Below are positions 44,746 to 52,712 of a stretch of DNA of 64,000 nt, in pieces. Numbering within the stretch: position 1 is the first letter of the stretch; every line of letters starts with the position of its first letter. The position numbers and the translations under genes are program-made. The DNA is from Halobellus inordinatus (GTDB lineage Archaea > Halobacteriota > Halobacteria > Halobacteriales > Haloferacaceae). The notes below the pieces were generated by a model. The model searched no databases and was not told the DNA's origin. It saw only the letters and a list, made by a program, of their open reading frames with translations. Location of the stretch: contig NZ_JANHAV010000002.1 of the NCBI RefSeq assembly GCF_024464655.1, positions 372,001 through 436,000 of the forward strand, read 5' to 3'.

Positions 44746-45020
44746 GCGATCGACCGGGAGACGAAGGGTCACACTACTGCGACGGCCTCGGCGAACGCCG
44801 TCCCGTCCCCGCGTGGCGCTGTAGTCTCTGCGGGATGGCGGAGGGCGGCGATACTGACCGACCCACGGACACCGTCTATCACGTCGTCTGTCACGGGTGC
44901 CCCTTCGAGCAGATTGTTGAGGGCGATCGCGTCCTCGCTGCGGCGAACGAAATCGTCCACCGGAAGCGCACGGATCACGCTGTCGAGTACGCGCCGGTTG
45001 AGGACTCAACGTCACGATGA
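44742..45020 (+). CDS. Zinc-finger protein, 92 residues
   Basis: ATG 44742 overlaps the preceding stop. Ligand candidates are CSLCGM (about 27-32) and CHGC (about 50-53), followed by an acidic-helical half (IVEGDRVLAAANEIVHRK). Its stop overlaps the integrase ATG. It could be a cofactor or excision-type partner of the integrase because the two are translated together, but no such function is visible in the sequence. Confidence 0.66.
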   Translation: MSDRPGDEGSHYCDGLGERRPVPAWRCSLCGMAEGGDTDRPTDTVYHVVCHGCPFEQIVEGDRVLAAANEIVHRKRTDHAVEYAPVEDSTSR

Positions 45021-46054
45021 GGGACGAGCCGAGCCACGGTCGGCTTCGGGAGCATCTTGAACCGCTCTCGCCTCAGGAGGGTGTCGAGCGGTTCTTGGAG
45101 CATCGAGAGCCGAACGTCGCGGAGTCGACCTTTCAGAACAACCAGACGACGCTCGAGCAGTTCCTCGCGTGGTGCCACGACGAGGAGATCGAGAACTTGA
45201 ACGAGCTCTCGGGCCGAAAGCTCGCGGACTTCGTCCATCACCGCCGCCAAGAGGTGAAGCCGATCTCGCTCCAGAAGGAGCTCTCGGCGATCCGAGTGGC
45301 GCTGGAGTTCTGGGCGGACATCGACGCGGTCGAGCCTGGGCTGCGTGAGCGCGTTCACGCGCCTGATGTCCCGGACGGGGCTGAGGCTCGTGACGTGAAG
45401 GTGGACTCTGCGGTCGCGGAGTCGATCCTCGAGTATCTCGATCGGTACCGCTTCGCGACTCGCGAGCACGTCGTGCTGTCGCTGTGGTGGAAGACGGGGA
45501 TCCGACTGGGGGCGATGCGTGGCCTCGATGTCGACGATCTCCGCGAGGAGGATCACGCGATCGCGGTCCATCATCGTCCGGAGTCTGGCACGCCGTTGAA
45601 GAATGGCTCGCAGGGCGAGCGGTGGGTTTGGGTCGGCGAGCGGCTATTCGAGCTGATCGAGGAGTATGTCGACGTCCATCGGATCGACGTTCGCGATGAT
45701 CGGGGCCGCGAGCCGCTGTTCACGACTCGGCAGGGGCGCGTCAGCGATTCGACGCTCCGCGATATTTCGTATCGGTGGACTCAGCCGTGTCGGTGGGACG
45801 AGTGCCCTCACGATCGCGAGCCGGAGAACTGCGAGGCGGTCGGGACTCCGAACACGCCGAGTAAGTGTCCGTCCGCGCGGTCGCCGCACGGGTGGCGTCG
45901 CGGGTCGATCACTGATCACCTCGCTCGAGGCGTGTCTCCGGAGATCGTCTCGGAGCGGATGAACGTGTCCCTCGAAGTGTTGTATCGACACTACGACGCC
46001 CGACGGCAGGACGAGAAGATGGCCGTGCGTCGTGAGCACCTCCAGGACAAATAA
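45017..46054 (+). CDS. int: Tyrosine site-specific integrase, 345 residues
   Basis: The N-terminal SAM-like core-binding domain covers about 17-115 and the catalytic domain about 125-335. Active-site residues are Arg163 (TGIRLGAMRGL), His291 and Arg294 (SPHGWRRG) and the nucleophile Tyr326 (LYRHYDAR). Between the two active-site halves is a Cys-rich insert with Cys at about 258, 263, 272 and 284, a possible zinc site. It lies at the right end, 67 bp from attR, and should catalyse insertion into tRNA-Ala. It is the last gene of a coupled cassette. Confidence 0.93.
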   Translation: MRDEPSHGRLREHLEPLSPQEGVERFLEHREPNVAESTFQNNQTTLEQFLAWCHDEEIENLNELSGRKLADFVHHRRQEVKPISLQKELSAIRVALEFWADIDAVEPGLRERVHAPDVPDGAEARDVKVDSAVAESILEYLDRYRFATREHVVLSLWWKTGIRLGAMRGLDVDDLREEDHAIAVHHRPESGTPLKNGSQGERWVWVGERLFELIEEYVDVHRIDVRDDRGREPLFTTRQGRVSDSTLRDISYRWTQPCRWDECPHDREPENCEAVGTPNTPSKCPSARSPHGWRRGSITDHLARGVSPEIVSERMNVSLEVLYRHYDARRQDEKMAVRREHLQDK

Positions 46055-46121
46055 AACTATGAGAGAAATCGCCAATTCGACTCACTCATTCAGTCAACGC
46101 GACGGTTCCCAGTTGGTGCTC

Positions 46122-46138
46122 TCCCCGCGAGTCCACTC
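46122..46138 (+). repeat. Right attachment site (attR)
   Basis: The 17-mer tccccgcgagtccactc is identical to the tRNA-Ala 3' end at 24570-24586. It marks the right boundary of the element. Confidence 0.9.
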
Positions 46139-46194
46139 GACTCACTTCGTTCGTCTCGTTCCCTCGCTTGCCTCGGTCGTTTCGCTCGCTGAGG

Positions 46195-46210
46195 CCCCGC
46201 AAGTCCACTC
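46195..46210 (+). repeat. Second, imperfect tRNA-Ala 3'-end copy outside attR
   Basis: ccccgcaagtccactc matches the attachment core at 15 of 16 positions and lies 72 bp beyond attR. It may be the scar of an earlier insertion at the same tRNA or a spare attachment site. The rest of 46139-46377 shows no gene; it is T-rich, with repeated ttcgt/tcgct words. Confidence 0.5.
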
Positions 46211-46377
46211 CAACTCTTTCGACGCAACCCAAGGAGTTGTAACCCCGTCAGTCGTCCGACGGGCCGCCTCATATTGCGTGATGTAGTGCCTATCCGAACG
46301 GATTTCCGAAGCCGCAATCGGGCCTCTCCGAACGAAAAATAGCCTTTGTGGGGGAGTGAAGCGCGGCGGCGTCGCCG

Positions 46378-46641
46378 TCAGTCGTCGCCAACGACCGCTT
46401 CAGTGGGGGACCCGCGCGTGAAGGACCCGGTCAGATGCACGCCGCCGTCGCTGTCGACTGTGATTTCACAGTCCGCGTGCTCGAACGAGATCTCGCCGTC
46501 GGACATCGAATCTACGAGCTCGTTCAGCGCGTCCGGGTCGACGGACTCGTACAGCGGCGGCAACGTCGCAGGATCGGTATCGGTCGCCTCGGCCACGGCT
46601 CGGATTACCCGCTCGGAGACGGTCCGCATCGTTTCAACCAT
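46378..46641 (-). CDS. HalOD1 output-domain protein, 87 residues
   Basis: This short soluble protein matches the haloarchaeal HalOD1 pattern: SERVIRAVAEATDTDPATLP, then PLYESVDPDALNELVDSM, then FEHADCEITVDSDGGVHL. Members are widespread, often beside signalling genes; their biochemical role is unknown. ATG 46641 is used, and an in-frame ATG 12 nt later is possible. It stands alone just outside the mobile element. Confidence 0.8.
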   Translation of the reverse strand: MVETMRTVSERVIRAVAEATDTDPATLPPLYESVDPDALNELVDSMSDGEISFEHADCEITVDSDGGVHLTGSFTRGSPTEAVVGDD

Positions 46642-46817
46642 ATGCTAACTAAAGACAACTAAAACATAAACATTCGTCAGACAAGTATAATATTATCTAT
46701 GTGTACGAGCGACCGACGCCGCACACAGTGTGTCATAGTCGGGGAAATCCCGCGGGATATCTGCGGGACCACCTGCGCTACCGATCTGCGCCGGGCCGTC
46801 GTCCGCGCGCGGGGAGG

Positions 46818-47633
46818 TCACATCTCCACTTTCGCGCTCTGGAGATACCGCCGCGCCGTGCGCTTTGCCTCGCTCCCTTCGCGGACCAGCGTCGGTTCCG
46901 TGACCGGCTCGGAGAACCGGTCGGGGTCCGGCGTAACTCGCGCTAACATCTCGGAGAACTCCGATTCGTGTCGCCCGCCGGCGGAGACGATGCCGCCGTA
47001 TTTACGCTCCGAGAAGGGCGCTTCGTCGGGACTAGGGAACTCATCGCGGATGATCTGTGCGGTCTGACGGAGATATTCGGCGGCCTGCTTCTGTTCGTAC
47101 TGGCTCTCGTTGAAGTACTGCTGGGAGTACGTTTCGTCGGCGTCGACGGTCGTGTGCTCCGGCGACTCGAAGGGAATCGACTCCGTCGTCGTGTAGTCGT
47201 CGGTGAATCGGAGATTGACCGTGAAACTATCCGGATAGCGCAGGATGAGCGGGAAAAACAGCATCTCCGAGATAGTCGAACGCTGTTGGATCCGCCACAG
47301 ACCTTCGGTGTAGTACGCGGTGAGGCGCCCGATTCGGTCGTTGCGCTCGCCTCTGAGGTACTCGCGGGCGACCGATTCGTAGTTCTCGCCAGCGAGATGG
47401 CGGAGTCGTCCCTCGAACGTTTTGGCGACGCGCTGTACCTCCTCCTCGTACGCGTCCGCCACCGAGACGGCAGGGTCGGCGAGCAACTCCGCCTTCCGCT
47501 CGCGACCCTCGGCGATGGTCTGCATATTGCCGTGGAACATCCTCTCGGCGTCCTCGTCCGGGAGCGGCGTTCTCACTGCGTAACCCCGCAACACCCCTGC
47601 CCCTCCATCGGCCCGAGGTTCCAGCTTCCCCAT
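46818..47633 (-). CDS. Conserved-looking haloarchaeal protein of unknown function, 271 residues
   Basis: From ATG 47633 (MGKLEPRADGGAGVLRGYA) the soluble protein has a helical acidic middle (about 45-110), a segment with ISEMLFFPLILRYPDSFTVN near 120 and a helical end. No enzyme motif is recognised. The start is fixed by a strong TATA element centred 27 nt upstream (47656-47667). A longer frame to 47750 lies upstream of that promoter and is rejected. Divergent from the DUF2250 gene. Confidence 0.68.
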   Translation of the reverse strand: MGKLEPRADGGAGVLRGYAVRTPLPDEDAERMFHGNMQTIAEGRERKAELLADPAVSVADAYEEEVQRVAKTFEGRLRHLAGENYESVAREYLRGERNDRIGRLTAYYTEGLWRIQQRSTISEMLFFPLILRYPDSFTVNLRFTDDYTTTESIPFESPEHTTVDADETYSQQYFNESQYEQKQAAEYLRQTAQIIRDEFPSPDEAPFSERKYGGIVSAGGRHESEFSEMLARVTPDPDRFSEPVTEPTLVREGSEAKRTARRYLQSAKVEM

Positions 47634-47655
47634 ACGGCCAACGATATGCGTCAAA

Positions 47656-47667
47656 TACATAATAAAT
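47656..47667 (-). promoter_or_regulatory. TATA region of the 271-residue protein gene
   Basis: The leftward sequence tttattatgtat is centred 27-28 nt before ATG 47633, so the mRNA should be leaderless. Confidence 0.65.
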
Positions 47668-47785
47668 CTGGGATTGCGAGTATCTGTGATCGCCACGGCG
47701 CGTCGGACACACGCTGGTTCGTGTCTCGCCCGACTGGTTGCTCCGTACATACTTACGTCTCACACGCCTACGGCCGCGCGACAGG

Positions 47786-48649
47786 ATGGTCTCGGAGGCA
47801 GAGATCGAACGGTTACGGCGAGAAGCCGACACGATTCTCACGCGAATCCAGGCGGTCGAGGAGACACTCGCACGGGCGCGTGAGAATCCTGGCGACCACT
47901 GGGACGACGGTGAACTCACGACGACGCTTGCGACGCCCCAGGGTGAGCCCATCGACGTCAGTTTAGACTTCGATGCCGACGCGGCGGAGAACGCCCAGCT
48001 CCGCTACGAGAGAGCCGCTGAACTGGAAGCTGAACTCGAACGGCAGCGCGCCGTCGTGGGGCAACTCGCACCGCTGCCGGCCGATCCGGTCGCGTACCTC
48101 GTCTGCTATCATCTCGACACCGTCGAAGGCAACTATCCGCGGTCGATGGCGGGACACCTCGACGCCGAACGGAACCACGTCGAAGACCTCTGTTCGGAGA
48201 TGGAAACGGCTGGCCTCCTCGAACGCGTGGAGTCGGGCACGGTCAAACAGCGACGTGTGAAGGCGAAGCAGGCCGACGAAGTCCGCCAGCATCACACCTA
48301 CTACCGGCTTTCACGCGAGGGCGATCACCTCCTCCGGTTCCTCTCGGAGCGCGAGGGGAAACTGAACGTGCTCCGGCACCTCCAGGACGGCCAGCGCATC
48401 GCGAAGCGACTCGCACGCGGCGGCCCCGACTACCCCCGAATGACGGCAGAAGAACTCGAGATGGACTTCGAGTACGTCCGTCACCTCTATCGGGCGCTGC
48501 AGCGCGTCGGCCTCGTGAGGACCTACGAGGGCAGCACGATCAAAGGGAGCGAACGGAAACTGAAACCGAAATCAGAGACGCACCGCAAACACACCTACTA
48601 CGTGACGACGCCAGTCGCAGAGCAGTTGCTCCGAGACCTCGACGACTGA
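47786..48649 (+). CDS. DUF2250-like protein with two winged-helix units, 287 residues
   Basis: From ATG 47786 (MVSEAEIERLRREADTIL) there is an N-terminal coiled region (1-100), then two similar winged-helix units at about 103-190 and 200-285 (LVCYHLDTVEGNYPRSMAGH with ETAGLLERV; LEMDFEYVRHLYRALQRVGL). Each unit ends with a basic HHTYYRLS or HTYYVTTP strand. This is the arrangement of DUF2250 proteins, likely DNA-binding. Its TATA element (acatactta, 47747-47755) suggests a short leader. It is followed at once by hairpin family 2 copy B. Confidence 0.78.
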   Translation: MVSEAEIERLRREADTILTRIQAVEETLARARENPGDHWDDGELTTTLATPQGEPIDVSLDFDADAAENAQLRYERAAELEAELERQRAVVGQLAPLPADPVAYLVCYHLDTVEGNYPRSMAGHLDAERNHVEDLCSEMETAGLLERVESGTVKQRRVKAKQADEVRQHHTYYRLSREGDHLLRFLSEREGKLNVLRHLQDGQRIAKRLARGGPDYPRMTAEELEMDFEYVRHLYRALQRVGLVRTYEGSTIKGSERKLKPKSETHRKHTYYVTTPVAEQLLRDLDD

Positions 48650-48653
48650 TAGC

Positions 48654-48729
48654 GATTACTCTCACTGTGTACCGCCGAGCGCCACTCCCGGTGGCGATGG
48701 TCGGCGGTAAGAGACGAGAGTAATCATTA
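48654..48729. repeat. Hairpin repeat element, family 2, copy B
   Basis: This copy is identical to 17101-17176 over almost all positions, with one change (gatagtc to gatggtc) inside. The outer arm gattactctc/gagagtaatc is perfect; the outermost three bases of the left arm have decayed. It lies between convergent genes (DUF2250 and UspA), in contrast to copy A, which lies upstream of fusA. Confidence 0.85.
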
Positions 48730-48798
48730 TGAATCGCGGCGATGTGTCCCGGCGTTCCGAGGAGAACAGGACGACGAGCGCCTGCGCCGGCGCCGCTC

Positions 48799-49212
48799 TC
48801 AGTCAGGCGTGGGACCGACTACCGTGACTGGCACGTCGGCCTCGAGGATCACCTGCTGGGCGACGCTGCCGAAGATCGCTTTTCCGGCGGGCGAGCGCTG
48901 TCGCGATCCCATCGCGACGTGGTCGACCTCGAACTCCGCGACGATGTCGAGGATACCCTCAGCGGGTGGGTGACGTGCCTCTGCGAGTTCGACCGCGATC
49001 CCACGCTCTTCGAGGGCGTCGCGGACGAGTTTCACCGTATCCACGCGCTCGACGTTCCGGAGCTCCTCCGGTGCGTCGGTCTCCGCGCTAGTCAGCGTGT
49101 GCGTTACGACGACGCTGATGTCGCTATCGGCTGCCGGGAGTCCAGCGACGAACGCGGCCTGTGCACGGGCACGGTCTTCGTCGTCGTCGACGGGAAGGAG
49201 TATGCGGTACAT
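48799..49212 (-). CDS. Universal stress protein (UspA family)
   Basis: This 137-residue Rossmann-like protein has the N-terminal RILLPVDDDED strand and the C-terminal ATP-binding pattern GSRQRSPAGKAIFGSVAQQV, then DVPVTVVGP. ATP-binding members modulate partner proteins. It is the last gene of the leftward ABC-transporter operon, 1 nt after livF, so it may adjust transport activity; USP genes often follow transporter genes in archaea. Confidence 0.92.
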   Translation of the reverse strand: MYRILLPVDDDEDRARAQAAFVAGLPAADSDISVVVTHTLTSAETDAPEELRNVERVDTVKLVRDALEERGIAVELAEARHPPAEGILDIVAEFEVDHVAMGSRQRSPAGKAIFGSVAQQVILEADVPVTVVGPTPD

Positions 49213-49213
49213 C

Positions 49214-49969
49214 TTAGCCTCCGAGATAGAGCCGGCCGACCTCCTCGTCGTTGAGGAGTTCGGTGCCGGTGCCGGTGAACTTGATCTCGCCGCTCGCGAG
49301 CACGAACCCGCGGTCGGCGACCGAGAGGCCCTTCTCGGCGTTCTGTTCGACTAGGAGAATCGTCGTCCCGAGGTCGTTGAGCTGTTGGATCCGGTCGAAG
49401 ACGTCGTCGATGAAGCGCGGTTCGAGCCCGATCGAGGGCTCGTCGAGCATCATCACTTCGGGGTCGACCATCAGCGCACGTGCCAACTCGAGCAGGCGGC
49501 GCTGCCCGCCCGAGAGCGTGCCGGCCTTCTGTCCGCGGATGTCGCCCAGGACGGGGAACTCGTCGTACAACTCCTCGGCGCGCTTTTTGGCGCGCTCGTC
49601 GTCGTTGAAGATGTACCCGCCCATCAGCATATTCTCGTGGACGCTCATTCCGGGGAAGACGCTCGCCTCTTGAAGGACGTAGCTCATCCCGTTGGCGAGG
49701 TTCTCCTGGGGCGAGCGCCCGGTGATGTCCTCGTCGCGGAGCGTGATGGTCCCGTCTTTCACGTCGGCGAAGCCGTAGATGCTCTTCATCAGCGTCGACT
49801 TTCCCGAGCCGTTCGGCCCGATGAGACAGGCGATCTGTCCGTCTTCGACGGCGATGTTCACGTCGTGCAGGACGGTCGTGTTGCCGTAGCCCGCGACGAC
49901 GTTGTTCATCTCCAAGAGCGGATCGGACGTGGACCGTGGGTCCGCGTCGGACGTCGTTGCCACGATCAC
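49214..49969 (-). CDS. livF: Branched-chain amino-acid-type ABC transporter ATPase (LivF)
   Basis: This 251-residue ABC subunit has Walker A GPNGSGKST near 51, signature LSGGQRRLLELARAL near 152, Walker B VMMLDEPSIGLEP and the switch His region LLVEQNAEKGL, where the usual His is Asn as in LivF. It powers import through the LivHM channel. It starts at GTG 49969 in a GTGA overlap with livG. Confidence 0.94.
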   Translation of the reverse strand: MIVATTSDADPRSTSDPLLEMNNVVAGYGNTTVLHDVNIAVEDGQIACLIGPNGSGKSTLMKSIYGFADVKDGTITLRDEDITGRSPQENLANGMSYVLQEASVFPGMSVHENMLMGGYIFNDDERAKKRAEELYDEFPVLGDIRGQKAGTLSGGQRRLLELARALMVDPEVMMLDEPSIGLEPRFIDDVFDRIQQLNDLGTTILLVEQNAEKGLSVADRGFVLASGEIKFTGTGTELLNDEEVGRLYLGG

Positions 49970-50763
49970 TCCCTCCCGAGATACGCGTTGAGGACGCGCT
50001 GATCGTTCTGAATCTCTTCGGGCGTGCCCTCGGCGATGCGCTCGCCGTGGGCGAGGACGTAGATGCGGTCGGCGATTTCCATAACGAAGTCCATATTGTG
50101 TTCGATGAGGAAGATCGTCGCCTCCTCGTCTTCGTTGGCCGTTCGGATGTACTCGATGAGGTTCTCCAGCATCGAGGGGTTGATTCCCCCGGCCGGCTCG
50201 TCCATCAACAGCAGATCCGGTTCGGCCATCAACTCCATCGCGAATTCGATGAGTTTCTGCTGGCCGAAGCTCAGCCGGCCCGCGCGGGTCTCCGCGAGGC
50301 CGCCGAGGTCGACGTAGTCCAGCAGTTCTTCCGTTCGTTCGATGAGCGTGTCGTCGGGCCGGCGCAGGAGACTCCCGACGTTGGCACCGCCCTCCTGGGC
50401 GGCCAACAACAGGTTCTTCCGGACGGTCATATCGCCGAAGATCCGGGTTTCCTGGAACATCCGGCCGAGCCCGGCCCGGGCGATCTTGTACTCGGGCCAG
50501 TCGGTGACGTCCTGCCCTTGGAGGTAGACGCGACCCTCGTCGGCGCTGAGCGTCCCCGTGATACAGTTGAACAGCGTGGACTTGCCAGCGCCGTTCGGGC
50601 CGATGAGGCCGACGATTTCGCCCTTCTGTACTTCGACGTCGACGTCGTCGACGGCGGTGAGGCCGCCGAAGCGCTTCGTGACGCCGTCGGTTCGGAGCAC
50701 CGCGCGGTCGCTGTCGGTCGCGGCCGCGGCAGTGCGCGCGTCGGGCTCTGTCGTCTCACTCAT
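49966..50763 (-). CDS. livG: Branched-chain amino-acid-type ABC transporter ATPase (LivG)
   Basis: This 265-residue ABC subunit has Walker [10 protein letters not shown], signature [15 protein letters not shown], Walker [14 protein letters not shown] and switch His in [13 protein letters not shown]. The presence of both LivG- and LivF-type ATPases defines the HAAT family. It overlaps livM by 8 nt. The substrate may be branched-chain amino acids, but urea or other amides use the same family. Confidence 0.94.
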   Translation of the reverse strand: MSETTEPDARTAAAATDSDRAVLRTDGVTKRFGGLTAVDDVDVEVQKGEIVGLIGPNGAGKSTLFNCITGTLSADEGRVYLQGQDVTDWPEYKIARAGLGRMFQETRIFGDMTVRKNLLLAAQEGGANVGSLLRRPDDTLIERTEELLDYVDLGGLAETRAGRLSFGQQKLIEFAMELMAEPDLLLMDEPAGGINPSMLENLIEYIRTANEDEEATIFLIEHNMDFVMEIADRIYVLAHGERIAEGTPEEIQNDQRVLNAYLGRE

Positions 50764-51823
50764 CGGCCGTCACCTCCGTATCCTCGCCGCTGTCGACGGC
50801 GGCCATCCCGCCGCGCTCGTAGTACGCCATCTCGCTGGCGTACTCCCGGAGCGTGCCGACCACGCCCTCGGGGAAGCCGATCACCGTCACGATGACCGCG
50901 CCGCCGAGCAACACGAGCTGCCAGCCGACGAACGCCGTCTCGACGAACTCGATGAGCGTGTGGAGACCGAAGGCGCCGATGACCGGTCCGGCGACGGTGC
51001 CGGATCCGCCCAGAAGCGCCATCGCGATGAGTTCGACGTTCCACGCGCCGTTGTAGGCCGTCTGCGGGTCGATGAAGGTGTTGAACAGGCTGTAGGTGCC
51101 GCCCGCGACGCCGGTGAAAAGCGCCGCCAGCATCCACGCGGCGGTCTTGTAGTAGGTCGTGTTGAACCCCATCGCGGTCGCCTTCTCCTCGTCGTCGCGG
51201 ATGGCGTTCAGGATGAAGCCGAACCGCGTGTTCGAGAGGTAGTAGATGAGCGCCATCTCGGCGATGAGCACGCCGAAGAACAGGTAGTAGAACACCGTTC
51301 CCGAGGGGACCTGCAGCAGGATCTTCCCGCTGGCCCCGCCCGTGATATCGAGGTTCCGTGAAATCTGCTGGGCCGCGAGGAGAACGCCGAGCGTCGCGAT
51401 GGCGAAGTAGTGCCCGCGAAGCCTGAGGACGACGGCGCCGATGAGCGCCGCGAACAGAAGGGCTAACAGCCCGGCGGCGATCAACGCGACCGGGAACGCG
51501 ACGGCGAAGTCCTTGACGAGGATCGCCGTCACGTACGCGCCGAGCCCGAAGAAGGCCATATTCCCGAAACTCGGGTAGCCGGTCTGGCCGCCGACGAGGT
51601 CCCACGAGAGCGCCAGGATCGCGAACAGGTACATCTCGGAGACGACCGTCATATAGTAGCCCTGTTCGAGGCCGAGCAGGGGCGGAAGCGCCCCGACGAC
51701 GGCCCCGAGAGCCAGCAGTTTCCAGCCATTTTCGCCACAGAAGTCGAAGACGCGGTCGACCTGATTGGGGGGGAGCACCGTCCGGAGCAGTCCGGTACTG
51801 TCCTCGGATTCGCTCGTGCTCAT
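50756..51823 (-). CDS. livM: ABC transporter permease (LivM)
   Basis: This 355-residue membrane protein has about eight to ten helices and the family EAA-like stretch [21 protein letters not shown] near 200. It forms the channel with LivH. It starts with ATG 51823 inside the livH... livM coupling (ATGA) and precedes livG. The N-terminal 35 residues are soluble. Confidence 0.93.
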   Translation of the reverse strand: MSTSESEDSTGLLRTVLPPNQVDRVFDFCGENGWKLLALGAVVGALPPLLGLEQGYYMTVVSEMYLFAILALSWDLVGGQTGYPSFGNMAFFGLGAYVTAILVKDFAVAFPVALIAAGLLALLFAALIGAVVLRLRGHYFAIATLGVLLAAQQISRNLDITGGASGKILLQVPSGTVFYYLFFGVLIAEMALIYYLSNTRFGFILNAIRDDEEKATAMGFNTTYYKTAAWMLAALFTGVAGGTYSLFNTFIDPQTAYNGAWNVELIAMALLGGSGTVAGPVIGAFGLHTLIEFVETAFVGWQLVLLGGAVIVTVIGFPEGVVGTLREYASEMAYYERGGMAAVDSGEDTEVTADE

Positions 51824-52707
51824 TGTTCAGCCCCCTCGCCGAACAGGCCGTTCGGCTTGACCACCAAGAGGACGATGAGCAGCGTGAAACTCACTGCGAG
51901 CGTCCACTGCGAGGAGACGAACCCCGCGGTCAGTTCCTCGACTGAGCCGAGTAGCAGTCCGCCGACGAGCGCGCCGGGGATGGAGCCGACGCCGCCGAAC
52001 ACGACGATGACGAAGCTCTTGAGCGTGTAGATGAGGCCCATCTGTGGCTGAATGTTGAGGATCGTCGCGATGAACGCGCCGACGCCGCCTGCGATGGCCG
52101 ACGACACCCCGAACGTGACCGCACGGGTGTGTTCGACGTCGATGCCGACCAGCGCGGCGGCCTCGGGGTTCTGTGAGACGGCTCGAATCGCCCGGCCCGT
52201 CCGCGTCCGCTGTAAGAACACGTAGAGCGCGACGGTCAGGAGGATCGCGCCGACGAACGCGATCAGTTTCATCTTCGGGATGACGAGACCGGCGGCGACG
52301 AGCGACGGATCGGCGAACGAAACCTGGATCGAACGGGGGTTCGCCGACCACGCCTGGATCGCCAACTGCTGGATCGCGATGCTGATGCCGAAGGTGACCA
52401 GAAGCGTCAGGAAGATGTCGGTCCCGATGACGCGCGAGACGAGCGTCCGCTGGAGCGCGTACCCGACGACGTACAGCACGCCGATCGCGGCCGGAACCGT
52501 CACCAAGAACAACGCTGGCGACCCTTCGGCGTTTCCGGTGATGAGGCTCAGCACCCAATACGAGGTGTAGCCTCCGAGCATCACCATCTCGCCGTGCGCG
52601 AGGTTGATGATGTCGACGACCCCCCAGATGAGCGCGAAGCCGACGGCTACCGCCGCGAATAGCGCGCCGACGAGCAGGCCGTTGACGACGAACTGCGTTA
52701 CTGCCAT
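51820..52707 (-). CDS. livH: ABC transporter permease (LivH)
   Basis: This 295-residue permease has about eight helices and the EAA-like loop RAIRAVSQNPEAAALVGID near 170. It pairs with LivM. It is the second gene of the operon, 5 nt after the binding-protein gene, and overlaps livM by 4 nt. Confidence 0.93.
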   Translation of the reverse strand: MAVTQFVVNGLLVGALFAAVAVGFALIWGVVDIINLAHGEMVMLGGYTSYWVLSLITGNAEGSPALFLVTVPAAIGVLYVVGYALQRTLVSRVIGTDIFLTLLVTFGISIAIQQLAIQAWSANPRSIQVSFADPSLVAAGLVIPKMKLIAFVGAILLTVALYVFLQRTRTGRAIRAVSQNPEAAALVGIDVEHTRAVTFGVSSAIAGGVGAFIATILNIQPQMGLIYTLKSFVIVVFGGVGSIPGALVGGLLLGSVEELTAGFVSSQWTLAVSFTLLIVLLVVKPNGLFGEGAEQ

Positions 52708-52712
52708 CGGTC

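Larger units (their letters stand above)
24570..46138. mobile_element. Integrated haloarchaeal element (about 21.6 kb) in tRNA-Ala; proposed membrane-particle provirus/plasmid
   Basis: Exact 17-bp direct repeats bound the segment, one in the tRNA gene and one next to a tyrosine integrase. Inside are a leftward block of 14 genes rich in signal peptides and membrane helices with one P-loop NTPase, a replication module (Orc1/Cdc6 with repeats), PhiH-like and AbrB-like regulators, a second recombinase and many tiny zinc-ribbon genes. I recognise no tailed-virus structural gene and no conjugation relaxase or coupling ATPase. All genes look intact, so the element may still be active. Confidence 0.9.

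Noticed and set aside
24570-46138. Tailed-virus (head-tail) prophage
   Set aside because: I recognise no major capsid, portal, large terminase, tail tape-measure or baseplate sequence. The long genes are exported or membrane proteins.
24570-46138. Integrative conjugative element
   Set aside because: No relaxase, VirB4-like or VirD4-like protein was recognised; the single NTPase is too short and lacks their flanking domains.
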